Positions 47,467 through 56,754 are shown, counted from the stretch's first letter. The stretch is DNA of 64,000 bases from Variovorax beijingensis (GCF_007828835.1 NZ_VIVL01000001.1:62001-126000); one strand, 5' to 3'. Notes: generated by a model from the sequence alone, not told the origin. Numbers and translations: made by a program.

Positions 47467-49130
47467 AAGCCAGCCACGCCGCACTGGCCCTGCTCGCCCG
47501 CGGGCTGGTGGGTGTCGACATCGAGGTGCAGCCGCTCGAAGGCAGCGCAGGCACGCGAGCGGTGCTGGTGGGCAAGCGGCTGCTGCTCCCCGCGCAGGAC
47601 GGCGGCAGCAGCGGCGGTGAGCGGCTGCGCCGCGCCATGGTGGCCCATGCGGTCGCGCACCTGCGCCATTCCCGGCCCGCCCGGCCCGCGCGCACGCTCA
47701 AGCCGATGGGCATCGCCATCGTTTCCGCCATCGAGGACGCACGCGTCGAGCGGCTGCTGTGCCGCGACTTCCCCGGGGTACACGGCTGGTTCGCCGGATC
47801 GCTCGCACCCGCGCCCGACCCGCTCGACCTGGGCTTCGCGGCGCTCGTCTCGCGCATGGACCGCATGCTGATGCTGCCCGCGTGGCAGGACGACAACCAC
47901 TGGGTCAACAAGGCGCGCCGCCTGTTCGACGAGACCGTGGCCGCTGCGGGGCTGGAAGACCACGACGCCTTCCGTACGATCGCATCGATCCTGGCCAACG
48001 ACCTCGGCCAGATGCGCGTGCGCTTCGACCCGCAGCACTACGAAGTGCCGGCACCATACCGCGACGACAACAGTTATTTGTGGGATTTCGGCGAGACCGA
48101 AACGCCGCCCGACGAAGCCATCGCGCTGCAGCGGTCCGGTGCCCGGCCGCCACCGTCGGCGGAAGGCGATGCTGCGAATCCAGGCGATGGCCCGTTGCCC
48201 GAAGGCGCCGCCGAACTGGAGCTGGGCCGCTACAGCTACCCCGAATGGGACCGCAAGCTCGAACGCCTGCGGCCCGACTGGTGCACGGTGATCGAGAAGC
48301 TGCCGGCGTGGCAGGGCCTCCTGCCGGTGCGTGAACAACCAGCGGCCGCCAGCAACACCACCGAGCGCCCGGCCCCGCTCGCGCTGCTCCGCGCCCGCCA
48401 GCTCGACCGCACCCATCGCCTGCGCCGCCAATGGGAAGGCGACGACGTCGACCTGAACGCCGCCATCGAGGTGCTGGTCGACCGTCGCCTGCGGCTGCGC
48501 CCCGACCCGCGCCTCTTCATGCGCCCCGGCAAGGCGCCGCGCCCGAGCAGCGTGCTGGTGCTGCTCGACCTGTCGGAATCGGCGAACGCCCCTGGCCATG
48601 GCGGTGCGCGTTCGCTGCTCGACATCGAAAAGCAGGCCGCGCTGCTGCTGGCCGGCTCGAACGCACGCGGCGCTGACCGGTTCGCCATCCACGGCTTCTC
48701 GTCCAACACACGCGCAGAGGTCTACTACTACCGCCTGCTGGACTTCGGCAGGCCGTTCGAAGCGCCCTCGCGCGCCATGATCGGCGCGGTGCGCGGCCGC
48801 TACTCCACACGCATCGGCGCCGCACTGCGCCATGCTGCATCGCACCTGCGCGCCGAGCCATCAGGCCGGCGCGCGATATTGCTCGTGACCGACGGCGCGC
48901 CTTCCGACATCGACGTGCACGACCCCCGCTACTTGATCGAAGACGCCCGCATGGCCGTCGCCGAAGCGCGCGAAGCCGGCGTGCGCACTGCCTGCATCGC
49001 GGTCGATGGCGCAGCCGACGCGTATGTGCGCCGGATCTTCGGCTGGCGCAACTATTGCATCGCCGACGACGCACGCAGCCTGCCCGCGCGGCTCGCGCGC
49101 ATGAGCGCGCGGCTGGCTGCCGCAAACTGA
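47463..49130 (+). CDS. NorD/CbbO-like VWA domain protein
   Basis: A 555-residue protein with a C-terminal von Willebrand A domain. The MIDAS sequence DLSESANAP begins at about residue 370, and VTDGAPSDIDVHDPRY completes the metal site. The N-terminal half has the NorD/CbbO pattern of helical repeats (MVAHAVAHLRHSRP, SAIEDARVERLLCRDFPG, IASILANDLGQMRV). It is translationally coupled to the NorQ-like ATPase gene (ATGA). The pair should form a MoxR-type remodelling machine acting on a client encoded in this operon or nearby. Confidence 0.92.
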   Translation: MKASHAALALLARGLVGVDIEVQPLEGSAGTRAVLVGKRLLLPAQDGGSSGGERLRRAMVAHAVAHLRHSRPARPARTLKPMGIAIVSAIEDARVERLLCRDFPGVHGWFAGSLAPAPDPLDLGFAALVSRMDRMLMLPAWQDDNHWVNKARRLFDETVAAAGLEDHDAFRTIASILANDLGQMRVRFDPQHYEVPAPYRDDNSYLWDFGETETPPDEAIALQRSGARPPPSAEGDAANPGDGPLPEGAAELELGRYSYPEWDRKLERLRPDWCTVIEKLPAWQGLLPVREQPAAASNTTERPAPLALLRARQLDRTHRLRRQWEGDDVDLNAAIEVLVDRRLRLRPDPRLFMRPGKAPRPSSVLVLLDLSESANAPGHGGARSLLDIEKQAALLLAGSNARGADRFAIHGFSSNTRAEVYYYRLLDFGRPFEAPSRAMIGAVRGRYSTRIGAALRHAASHLRAEPSGRRAILLVTDGAPSDIDVHDPRYLIEDARMAVAEAREAGVRTACIAVDGAADAYVRRIFGWRNYCIADDARSLPARLARMSARLAAAN

Positions 49131-49166
49131 GGAGAATGATGGTTCACACACCCAGGAGACACCCCC

Positions 49167-50321
49167 GTGGCTGACAAGGACCCCATTCGCGTTGGCATCC
49201 TTTACTCGGAAACCGGCGTCACCTCGACGATCGGGCTGTCGCAGCTGCAGGGCGCGCTGCTCGCCATCGAGGAAATCAACGAAGCCGGCGGCGTCGACGG
49301 CCGCGAGATCGTGGCGGTGCGCTACGACCCGCAATCCAACCCCGCGCGCTACGCGCAGCTGGCCGAGAAGCTGATCGTGCAGGACCGTGTCAACGTGATC
49401 TTCGGCTGCTACATGTCGAGCAGCCGCAAGGCGGTGATCCCGGTGGTCGAGAAGTGGAACAAGCTGCTGTTCTACCCCACGCTCTACGAAGGCTTCGAGT
49501 ACTCGGGCAACGTGATCTACACCGGAGCCGCGCCCAATCAGAACAGCGTGCAGCTGGCCGAGTTCATGACCACGAACTTCGGTTCGCGCGTGTACCTGAT
49601 CGGCTCCGACTACATCTATCCCTACGAGTCGAACCGCATCATGGGCGAGCTGGTGATGCAGCGCCCGGGCAGCGAGAAGCTGGGCGAGCGCTACGTGGCG
49701 CTGGACGCCACCGAAAAGGACTACCGCGCGATCATGGACGACATCCGCGACAGGCAGCCCGACTTCATCTTCTCGACCGTGGTGGGCGACTCCACGGCGA
49801 GCCTCTACCGCGCGTACGCGGAAGCGGGCTTCGATCCGAAGAAGATGCCGATCTCGAGCCTCACCACGTCGGAAGCCGAGATCTCCCAGATGGGGCCCGG
49901 CGTGGCCACGGGGCACTTCACCGCGGCGCCGTACTTCCAGTCGATCGACTCGGCCGCCAACCGGCGCTGCCTCGCGCGGCTGCGCGAACGCTTCGGCGAT
50001 GGCTGCGTGCCCAACCTGTGCTGGGAGGCCTCGTATTTCCAGATGCACATCTTCGCCAATGCGTTTCGCCAATCGGGCAGCGACGGCATTGCGGAGATCC
50101 TGCCGCACATCCTGGGCAGCGAGTTCGATGCGCCGCAGGGGCGCGTGAAGATCGATCCGGCGAACCATCACACCTGCCTTTACCCCCGCATCGGGCGGGT
50201 CGATGCGCACGGGCAGTTCACCATCGTTCGGCAGGCGACGCGCGCGGTGTACCCCGATCCCTATCTGGTCACTCACTCGCTGGGCGACTGGACGGCCAGG
50301 CTCGATACGCTGGAGCTCTAG
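49167..50321 (+). CDS. amiC: AmiC-like amide sensor
   Basis: A 384-residue type-I periplasmic-binding-fold protein without a signal peptide, as expected for AmiC, the cytoplasmic amide sensor that holds AmiR inactive. Landmarks include VGILYSETGVTSTIGLSQLQ, GCYMSSSRKAVIPVVEKWN, LYEGFEYSGNVIYTGAAPNQ and SLTTSEAEI. It starts with GTG at 49167 and is followed 1 base later by amiR. Related urea-binding UrtA proteins have signal peptides, and the lack of one supports AmiC. The ligand is probably a short amide. Confidence 0.92.
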   Translation: MADKDPIRVGILYSETGVTSTIGLSQLQGALLAIEEINEAGGVDGREIVAVRYDPQSNPARYAQLAEKLIVQDRVNVIFGCYMSSSRKAVIPVVEKWNKLLFYPTLYEGFEYSGNVIYTGAAPNQNSVQLAEFMTTNFGSRVYLIGSDYIYPYESNRIMGELVMQRPGSEKLGERYVALDATEKDYRAIMDDIRDRQPDFIFSTVVGDSTASLYRAYAEAGFDPKKMPISSLTTSEAEISQMGPGVATGHFTAAPYFQSIDSAANRRCLARLRERFGDGCVPNLCWEASYFQMHIFANAFRQSGSDGIAEILPHILGSEFDAPQGRVKIDPANHHTCLYPRIGRVDAHGQFTIVRQATRAVYPDPYLVTHSLGDWTARLDTLEL

Positions 50322-50322
50322 G

Positions 50323-50970
50323 ATGGACGGCGCCGCCCCCAAGCGACACACCCTGCGGATGACGCCGCCGCAGCTGAAAGAGCTGCGCCTGCTGAAGATC
50401 GCGGTGATCCACCCTGACGATGCAGACGGCCGCCAGCTCACGCAGCAGCTGCAGCGCATCGGCTGCCAGGTGCAGGCCTTCTGGCCGCCGGTGCAGGTGC
50501 TTCCCGAGGGCATCGACGTGGCCTTCATGGCGGTGCAGCCCGACTTCATCAACCTGCGCTTCGAATGGACCCAGAACGAAGAAGCGCCCGCCATCATCGC
50601 CGTGGTGACCTACGAGAATCCGACCATCGTCGAGGCCGTGCTGGAGATCGGCGCCAAGGCGGTGCTTCCCTCGCCGGTGCGCTCCTTCGGGTTGCTCTCT
50701 GCATTGGTGGTGGCGCGCGAGGCGCACAAGGAAAGCCGTTCGCTCGCGCGGCGCCTGCGCAAGGTCGAGGCCAAGCTGCTCGGTGTACGGCAGCTCGCCG
50801 AAGCCAAGAGCATTCTCATGAAGACACACAGCGTTTCCGAAGGGCAGGCACACGACCTGATCCGCGACCAGGCGATGAGCAAGCGCACGACCATGGAAGA
50901 GATCGCCGCGGCCATCGTCAACGCCAACGAGATTCTTTCGCTCGGCGCGCGCAGGCCCGGCCAGGTTTGA
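50323..50970 (+). CDS. amiR: AmiR-like ANTAR antiterminator
   Basis: A 215-residue regulator. The N-terminal pseudo-receiver domain (LLKIAVIHPDDADGRQLTQQ) lacks the usual phospho-acceptor pattern. A coiled-coil helix follows at about 120-150 and an ANTAR RNA-binding domain at about 150-205 (EAKSILMKTHSVSEGQAHDL, then MSKRTTMEEIAAAIVNANEI). Like Pseudomonas AmiR it should be held by AmiC and, when freed by amide, bind the leader RNA at 43,014 to stop termination before amiE. The ATG at 50323 is preferred, with a second ATG at 50359 possible. A GCTGGCG hairpin follows the stop (50975-50994). Confidence 0.93.
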   Translation: MDGAAPKRHTLRMTPPQLKELRLLKIAVIHPDDADGRQLTQQLQRIGCQVQAFWPPVQVLPEGIDVAFMAVQPDFINLRFEWTQNEEAPAIIAVVTYENPTIVEAVLEIGAKAVLPSPVRSFGLLSALVVAREAHKESRSLARRLRKVEAKLLGVRQLAEAKSILMKTHSVSEGQAHDLIRDQAMSKRTTMEEIAAAIVNANEILSLGARRPGQV

Positions 50971-51044
50971 ATCAGAGCTGGCGAAACGCCGCCAGCACCA
51001 ACACCAGCAGCACGCGTTGCGCGGCGCCGAGCGCGACCCGGTGC

Positions 51045-51941
51045 TCAGCCCTTGGCGAACTCCAGCAGCGTCTCGATCACGCGCTGCGTGGCACCGTCCA
51101 GCGGGCCCTGCGCGCGGTACGCAATGGCCAGGTGGCGTGTGAGTTTCGGGCTCAACGGCCGCGTCTGCACGTGCTCGCCGGCGTCGGCGACCTTCCCGCC
51201 GTCGGGTGCGGGCAGCAGTGCCACGCCGTAGCCGGCGGCCACCAGGCCGCGCATCGCGACGTCGTAGTCGTGCTCGATGCGCGCGCGGGGCGCGAAGCCG
51301 GCTTGTGCGAACCACTCCATGGTCAGCGCGAACATGCGCGAACCCGGCTCGTTCATGATCAGCGGCTGCTGCGCCAGCCAGGCCGGCGTGATGCGGCGCG
51401 GCGCCTGCCAGCGCGCGGGGATGAAGGCCATCATCGAATGCTGGCGCCAGGGTGTCAGCGCGAGGCCCGGCACCGCAGGCTGGGGCAGCGCGATGATGGC
51501 CAGGTCCAGGGTGCCGGCCAGCACGCCGGCAACCGAATACTCCGAGCCCATGAAGCTGGGCGTCAGCACGATGTCGGGATAGCGCTCCAGCAGGGCATGG
51601 AACACCGGCGGCAGCAGGTCGACCACCACGCTGGTGGTGCTGCAGCCGATGCGCACCCGGCCGGCCAGCCCCTTGTGCTGGCGCCGCACCGCATCGATGG
51701 CGTCGTCGGCATCGCGCAGCAGGCGCCTGCCGCGCTCCACCAGCACGGCTCCTGCCGCGGTGGGCGTGACCCGGCGCGCGCCGCGCAGCACCAGCGGCGC
51801 GCCGAGGCGCGATTCGAGTTCGCTGATGTGCAGGCTCACCGTGGGCTGCGCGAGGTGCAGCGCCTTGGCCGCCGCCGAGAAGGTGCCCAGATCGGCAATG
51901 GCGATGAGCGTGCGGAGTTGGTCGAGGTTGAGCTGTCGCAT
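51045..51941 (-). CDS. LysR family transcriptional regulator
   Basis: A 298-residue LysR regulator with the helix-turn-helix at about residues 4-62 (LDQLRTLIAIADLGTFSAAA, then QPTVSLHISELESRL). The effector domain begins VRIGCSTTSVVVDLLPPVF. It converges on amiR and is divergent from the DUF1127 gene at 52030. No operator with clear dyad symmetry stands out in the 88-base divergent gap. The target is unknown. Confidence 0.92.
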   Translation of the reverse strand: MRQLNLDQLRTLIAIADLGTFSAAAKALHLAQPTVSLHISELESRLGAPLVLRGARRVTPTAAGAVLVERGRRLLRDADDAIDAVRRQHKGLAGRVRIGCSTTSVVVDLLPPVFHALLERYPDIVLTPSFMGSEYSVAGVLAGTLDLAIIALPQPAVPGLALTPWRQHSMMAFIPARWQAPRRITPAWLAQQPLIMNEPGSRMFALTMEWFAQAGFAPRARIEHDYDVAMRGLVAAGYGVALLPAPDGGKVADAGEHVQTRPLSPKLTRHLAIAYRAQGPLDGATQRVIETLLEFAKG

Positions 51942-52029
51942 CAGGAATGCTGATTGAAGGTGTCAGAAATCTCAACTTCCACAATAGCATGCGTCGCCGC
52001 AAGATGAGCGCTCCCACAAGGAGACCATC

Positions 52030-52221
52030 GTGACAGCGCCAACGCACTCGCCCTTCCATCAACGCCTGATGCATGCCCTGCGCAGCTGGCGCCGCCGCGC
52101 CGCGGAGCGCCGCCGCAGCCGCGCGGACGCACAGCGTCTGGCCGGCATGAGCGACCACGAGCTGTGCGACCTGGGCATCGGTCGCAGCGAAGTTCCCGGC
52201 CTGCTCGACAGGCATCGCTGA
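52030..52221 (+). CDS. DUF1127 small basic protein
   Basis: A 63-residue, arginine-rich protein of the DUF1127 (YjiS-like) family. The family signature LAGMSDHELCDLGIGRSEVP is at the C-terminus, after an arginine-rich helix (RSWRRRAAERRRSRADAQRL). It starts with GTG at 52030. Such proteins have been linked to phosphate and RNA-related regulation in other Proteobacteria. The role here is unknown. It is divergent from the LysR gene. Confidence 0.85.
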   Translation: MTAPTHSPFHQRLMHALRSWRRRAAERRRSRADAQRLAGMSDHELCDLGIGRSEVPGLLDRHR

Positions 52222-52249
52222 TCATCGGATTTGAGGTTCAATCCGAGGC

Positions 52250-53923
52250 GTGCCCAGAACCGCCGCCCCCACTCCGCTTTCCATCGAACTCACCTCGCCG
52301 CAATCGGTCAACGGCCAGCGCGCGGCATTCCAGTCGCTCTGGCTGCTCGCGCGCATGAAGCATGCGCACGATGCCGAAGCCGGCCTCGTGCGGCTGGCCG
52401 ACCTGCGCGGCGAAGTCTCCGATGCGAGCACGCTGCGCATGGTCGTGAGCCGCGCGTTCCGCGACTTCAAGGCCTGGCACATCGAGGTCGGCTGGGGCGA
52501 GGACACGCAGCGCGAGCCGCGCTTCCTGAACGCCGAGCGGCGCAGCCAGGGTCCGTTCTGGCTGCCGCCCGCCGAGGCGAAGCGCGTGCGCATGCTGGTG
52601 GGCGGCCGCCCAGCCACGCCCGCCGAGATGGCTTCTTTCCTGGGGCTGCGCTCGCGCAGGGCCCGCGCGGCCGCGCCCGGCTCGCCGCCGCCCGATGCCG
52701 TGCACCTGCAGGACGCCGCGTTCTGGAAGCAGCTGGTGGCCTCGCAGCAGGCGGCGCGGCAAGGCCGGCTCATGGCGCCGGTGGCGGGAGGCAGCGCGGC
52801 CGGCCAGCCGGCCAGCGCGCTGGAGTCGATCCGCCTGGCCGGCACGCTGGCCGCCACCGATTTCCAGCGCGCGCTGGTCACGCTCAACGAGGCGATGCTG
52901 TGGCGCCGGCTCGGCGACAACGAGCAGGCGCGCCGCCGGCTGCAGGCGCTCAAGAAGCAGCGCCTCGCGCACCATGTGGCGGGCAACGACTACCTGGGCG
53001 CGATGGAATGCATCGTCTCTGCCTGGTGCGCCTACACCGCGCGCGACCTGCCGCTCGCGCAGTCGCTGCTGAGTGGCATGGCGAACGATGCGGCGCGCAG
53101 CCTGGTGCTGCGGCACCACCCCGACGTGCGTTTCGAATGGTGCAACCTGTGGGCGCTGGTGTGCCGCTCGCGCGCGCTCGGGCTCTCCGCCGACGACAAG
53201 CCAACGGCCGCAGCGCTCGCCGAAGAGTCGCTGCAGCGCTTCGGCGAAGCATTGGCCGCGGCCTTCGAATCGCATTCCTTCGACGCCGCACAGCACGTGG
53301 CCGCCAACATGGGCATGGCCGCGTGGCTGTTCGACCGCGTGGGCCTGTCCGACCTGCCGGCGCTCGTGCACGACGGCCATGCCGACACCACGCGCCGCGC
53401 CGTGCAGTGGATCGCCTTCAGCGAATGGCTCTGCGGCCACACCGACGGCCAGGGCCGCTCGGCCTGGAACGCGATCTACCTGATGCGCATCGCGCGCGGC
53501 CACTGCCGGCCCGAGCGGCAGCCCACGCTCGCGCAGTTCCGTGCGCAGAAGCCGCTCGATAGGGCCGCGGTCTCGCGGCTCGCCGGACCGCTCGCCGATG
53601 CCTTCGATGCCGCCCATTGGCCGGCGCGCTGGGTCGAGGTGGCGCAGGCGCGGCTGACCGACCACCAGGCCGGGCGGCGCCGCTACCCGGGCCTGCAGCA
53701 TTGCAGCCTGCTGTTCGAGCACGCCTGGTACGCGGCGCACGCGGGCGACCTGCAGGCGGCCGAGCAGTCGCTGGCTGCATTGCGCGAAGCCTTGCCGCAG
53801 CTGGTGCCGAGCGACCGCGCCTACTTCACCGAATCGTGGAACGACACGCTGCCGGCCGAGCTGGTGCTCGAGGCCAAGCCGCCGCGGCGGCCGGCGGTGC
53901 GCAAGAAAACCCCGCCCCGCTGA
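52250..53923 (+). CDS. Large hypothetical protein with helical repeats
   Basis: A 557-residue soluble protein starting with GTG (MPRTAAPTPLSIELTSP). A short winged-helix-like N-terminal region (residues 20-75, LRGEVSDASTLRMVVSRAF) is followed by a proline/alanine linker and a long helical part rich in TPR-like pairs (VTLNEAMLWRRLGDNEQARR, then SLLFEHAWYAAHAGDLQAAE). The layout is like a DNA-binding-plus-TPR regulator, but I see no name for it. Its stop and that of the convergent LacI gene abut within the palindrome CGCTGATCAGCG. Confidence 0.8.
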   Translation: MPRTAAPTPLSIELTSPQSVNGQRAAFQSLWLLARMKHAHDAEAGLVRLADLRGEVSDASTLRMVVSRAFRDFKAWHIEVGWGEDTQREPRFLNAERRSQGPFWLPPAEAKRVRMLVGGRPATPAEMASFLGLRSRRARAAAPGSPPPDAVHLQDAAFWKQLVASQQAARQGRLMAPVAGGSAAGQPASALESIRLAGTLAATDFQRALVTLNEAMLWRRLGDNEQARRRLQALKKQRLAHHVAGNDYLGAMECIVSAWCAYTARDLPLAQSLLSGMANDAARSLVLRHHPDVRFEWCNLWALVCRSRALGLSADDKPTAAALAEESLQRFGEALAAAFESHSFDAAQHVAANMGMAAWLFDRVGLSDLPALVHDGHADTTRRAVQWIAFSEWLCGHTDGQGRSAWNAIYLMRIARGHCRPERQPTLAQFRAQKPLDRAAVSRLAGPLADAFDAAHWPARWVEVAQARLTDHQAGRRRYPGLQHCSLLFEHAWYAAHAGDLQAAEQSLAALREALPQLVPSDRAYFTESWNDTLPAELVLEAKPPRRPAVRKKTPPR

Positions 53924-54955
53924 TCAGCGCACGGCCGGCGCGCCGGTCGAGTTGCGCACCACGAGTTCGGGCCGCAGCACCACGGTCGATGCCGACATCG
54001 CGCGGCCGTCGATCTCCTCGAACAGCATCTCGGCCGCGCGCCAGCCGAGTTCGCGGTGCGGCAGGCGGATGGTGGTGAGCGGCGGGTCGACCATGTCGAC
54101 CAGCGGCATGTCGTTGTGCCCGGTGACCGAGATGTCCCTCGGCACGCGCAGGCCGGCCTGGCGCAGCGCGTCGTAGGCACCGAGCGCCACGAGGTCGTTG
54201 CAGCACACCACGGCCTGCGGGGCCGGGCCGGCTTCGAGCATCTGCCGCATGGCGGCCGCGCCGGCCTCGCGGCTGTAGCTCGCGCATTCGACCACGCGCA
54301 GCGGCTTCATGCGGTGGTCGCGCAGCGCCTGCTCCACGCCCAGGCGGCGGCCCACGCCGGTGGGAATGTTCTGCGGTCCGGCCAGGTGCGCAATGCGCTT
54401 GTGGCCGAGGCCCACGAGATGGTCGACCGCGAGCTTCATCGCGAGCCGGTCGTCGCTCACCACGGCCGGCAGGCGGCCGGTCTCGTCGGCGCGGTTGACC
54501 AGCACCGCGGTCATGCCGGCCTTGGAAACGAAGTCGACCAGCGGATCGTCGCGCGTGGCGGTGGCCAGGATCACGCCGTCGACGCGCTGCGCGAGCATGC
54601 GTTCGAGCACCGGCCGCGCGAGCGCAGGGTCGGCCACGTTGGTGACGAACACGAAGTAGCCGCGCGCCGCCGCGCTGGCCTCGATGCCCTGCAGGATGGG
54701 CGGGAACACCGCGTTCGTGATGTCGGGCACCAGCACGCCGATGGTGTGGGTGCGGCCCGTGCGCAGCGCCGAGGCCGCGCGGTTGGGCCGGTAGCCCAGG
54801 CGCTGCGCGGCCTCTTCCACCACGCGCAGCACTTCGTCGCTGATCAGCGAGCGCTTCTCGGGGCTGAGCGCGCGCGAGACGGTCGACACATGCACGCCGG
54901 CCGCGCGGGCGACGTCGCGGATGGTCACAGGGGAAGAAGGTGGGCTGATGCTCAT
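53924..54955 (-). CDS. LacI family transcriptional regulator
   Basis: A 343-residue LacI-family repressor. The DNA-binding part is VTIRDVARAAGVHVSTVSRA with the hinge at YRPNRAASALRTGRT. The effector domain starts IGVLVPDITNAVFPPILQG. It is divergent from the ring-cleavage operon at 55106. Two operator-like sites with the core CAAACGATTG lie in the gap, one next to each gene, consistent with autoregulation plus control of the operon. Confidence 0.94.
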   Translation of the reverse strand: MSISPPSSPVTIRDVARAAGVHVSTVSRALSPEKRSLISDEVLRVVEEAAQRLGYRPNRAASALRTGRTHTIGVLVPDITNAVFPPILQGIEASAAARGYFVFVTNVADPALARPVLERMLAQRVDGVILATATRDDPLVDFVSKAGMTAVLVNRADETGRLPAVVSDDRLAMKLAVDHLVGLGHKRIAHLAGPQNIPTGVGRRLGVEQALRDHRMKPLRVVECASYSREAGAAAMRQMLEAGPAPQAVVCCNDLVALGAYDALRQAGLRVPRDISVTGHNDMPLVDMVDPPLTTIRLPHRELGWRAAEMLFEEIDGRAMSASTVVLRPELVVRNSTGAPAVR

Positions 54956-54966
54956 GGACTGATTGG

Positions 54967-54978
54967 TGCAAACGATTG
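54967..54978. promoter_or_regulatory. LacI-family operator next to the regulator gene
   Basis: TGCAAACGATTG, 11 bases upstream of the LacI ATG. It repeats the first 12 bases of the site at 55,069. Confidence 0.65.
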
Positions 54979-55068
54979 TCGCCGGGGCTGCGCGTTCGGA
55001 ACGCCTGCGCGCATTCCCATATTGGCCGACAGGGTCATTTTACTTTCTGCCGGTTTGGACTAAGATCA

Positions 55069-55082
55069 TGCAAACGATTGCA
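55069..55082. promoter_or_regulatory. LacI-family operator of the ring-cleavage operon
   Basis: TGCAAACGATTGCA, a near-perfect dyad centred on CG, 23 bases before the dioxygenase ATG. This is the stronger of the two sites in the divergent gap. Confidence 0.75.
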
Positions 55083-55105
55083 CAAACATCCCGACGAGAC
55101 ATCCC

Positions 55106-55972
55106 ATGAACATCGCCACCTCCCCCGACTCGGTACTGGGCTTCGCGCTCCAGGCCATGGAGCGCACGCCCGATCCGCGCCTTCGCACCGTGATGAATGC
55201 GCTCACGCGCCACCTGCATGCCTTCGTCCAGGAGGTGAAGCTGACCGAGGAAGAGTTCGAGCAGGCGCTCGAATTCATCGTCGCCATCGGCCAGGCCACG
55301 GGCGAGAAGAAGAACGAGGTGGTGCTGGCGGCCGACATCCTCGGTATCTCCACCGTGGTGGCGCTGCAGAACAACCAGGACCCGCACGGCGAATCGCCGG
55401 CCGCGCTGCTCGGCCCGTTCTGGCGCGCGAACTCGCCGGCCTGCGCGCTCGGCGACAGCATTGCGCGCTCGGGCACGCCGGGTCTTCCGCTCGCGGTGGC
55501 GGGCACGGTGCGCGACGCGCAGGGCGAACCGATCGCGGGCGCCACGGTCGACGTGTGGCAGGCCTCGCCGATCGGCCTCTACGAAAACCAGGACCCGGCG
55601 CAGGAAGACATGAACCTGCGCGGCCGCTTCACGACCGACGCGCAAGGGCGCTTCCACTTCCGCAGCGTGCGGCCGGCCGGCTATCCGGTGCCCACCGACG
55701 GGCCTTGCGGCGCGCTGCTGCGCGCACAGCAGCGCCACCCCAACCGGCCTGCGCACCTGCACTTCATGGTGAGCAAGCCGGGCCACAAGGTGCTCATCAC
55801 GCAGGTGTTCGCCGATGACGACCAGAACCTCGAAAGCGACCCGACCTTCGGCGTGACGCGGCGGCTGATCGGCTGCTTCGCACTGGCGCCCGATGGCCAG
55901 AGCGCCACGCTGCAGTACGACTTCCAGCTCGAACCGGGCGAGATGAAGTTCCCGCGTCCTCCCATCCCCTGA
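55106..55972 (+). CDS. Intradiol ring-cleavage dioxygenase (hydroxyquinol 1,2-dioxygenase-like)
   Basis: A 288-residue non-heme Fe(III) dioxygenase. The iron ligands are Y159 (GLYENQ), Y193 (GYPVPTDGP), H217 and H219 (PAHLHFMV), spaced as in the catechol/hydroxyquinol dioxygenase family. The N-terminal helical dimerisation domain (residues 1-100) supports the hydroxyquinol/catechol rather than protocatechuate subgroup. It opens an ortho-diol ring between the hydroxyls to give a muconate-type acid. As the first gene after the LacI operator, it is the key enzyme of the operon. The exact diol is uncertain. Confidence 0.92.
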   Translation: MNIATSPDSVLGFALQAMERTPDPRLRTVMNALTRHLHAFVQEVKLTEEEFEQALEFIVAIGQATGEKKNEVVLAADILGISTVVALQNNQDPHGESPAALLGPFWRANSPACALGDSIARSGTPGLPLAVAGTVRDAQGEPIAGATVDVWQASPIGLYENQDPAQEDMNLRGRFTTDAQGRFHFRSVRPAGYPVPTDGPCGALLRAQQRHPNRPAHLHFMVSKPGHKVLITQVFADDDQNLESDPTFGVTRRLIGCFALAPDGQSATLQYDFQLEPGEMKFPRPPIP

Positions 55973-55989
55973 ACCCACGCTTCCATCCC

Positions 55990-56754
55990 ATGAGCTTCGA
56001 TCCTGTTTCCCGACTCGACGGCAAGGTCGCCGTCATCACCGGCGGCCTTGGCGCCATCGGCTATGCCACGGCGGTGCGCCTTGCAACGCTGGGTGCCACC
56101 TGCGTGCTGCTGCACCGCAAGGGCGACGATGCGGCAGCACGCGCGGCCGCCCTGCCCTCCGCCAGCGGACAACGCCACATGGCGATCCGCGCCGACATCG
56201 TCGATACGCCGAGCCTGCAGGCCGCGGCCGCCGAGGTGAAAGCCACGCACGGGCGCTGCGACATCCTCGTCAACAGCGCCGGGCACACGCAGCCCGTTCC
56301 GGCGGGCGACCTCGATGCGCTGACCGACGAACTCATCGACGAGCTGCTGCGCGCCAACTTCCGCGGCGTGTTCGCGACCATCCGCGCCTTCGCACCGATG
56401 CTGAAGGACAGCGGCGACGGGCTCGTCGCCAACATCTCGTCCATTGCGGGCTTCACGGGCGTGGGCAGCAATCTCGCGTACGTCGCGGCCAAGGCCGGCC
56501 TCGACGTGGTGGGCGATGCGCTGGCCAAGGCGCTGGCGCCGGCGGTGCGCGTGGTGTCGGTGTCGCCGGGTGCGGTCGAGTCCGGCTTCGTGCCGGGCCG
56601 CGGCGCGGAGTTCGCGAACAAGATGGCAAGCACCACGCCGCTCGGGCGCATCGGCAAGCCCGACGACGTGGCGGCCGCAGTGGAAGCGCTCGCGACGACG
56701 ATGCGCTTCGTCACCGGCACGCGCATCGTGGTCGATGGAGGGCGCCACCTGTGA
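55990..56754 (+). CDS. Short-chain dehydrogenase/reductase
   Basis: A 254-residue classical SDR. The cofactor motif is VITGGLGAIGYATA, and the catalytic residues are Ser in ISSIAGF and YxxxK in LAYVAAK. The C-terminus (TGTRIVVDGGRHL) is typical. NAD(H) or NADP(H) preference is not clear from the sequence. It probably handles an alcohol/ketone step after ring cleavage. It overlaps the next gene by 4 bases. Confidence 0.92.
   Translation: MSFDPVSRLDGKVAVITGGLGAIGYATAVRLATLGATCVLLHRKGDDAAARAAALPSASGQRHMAIRADIVDTPSLQAAAAEVKATHGRCDILVNSAGHTQPVPAGDLDALTDELIDELLRANFRGVFATIRAFAPMLKDSGDGLVANISSIAGFTGVGSNLAYVAAKAGLDVVGDALAKALAPAVRVVSVSPGAVESGFVPGRGAEFANKMASTTPLGRIGKPDDVAAAVEALATTMRFVTGTRIVVDGGRHL

Noticed and set aside
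53918..53929. CGCTGATCAGCG palindrome suspected as an operator
   Set aside because: It simply contains the abutting stop codons of two convergent genes. An operator at gene ends is unlikely.
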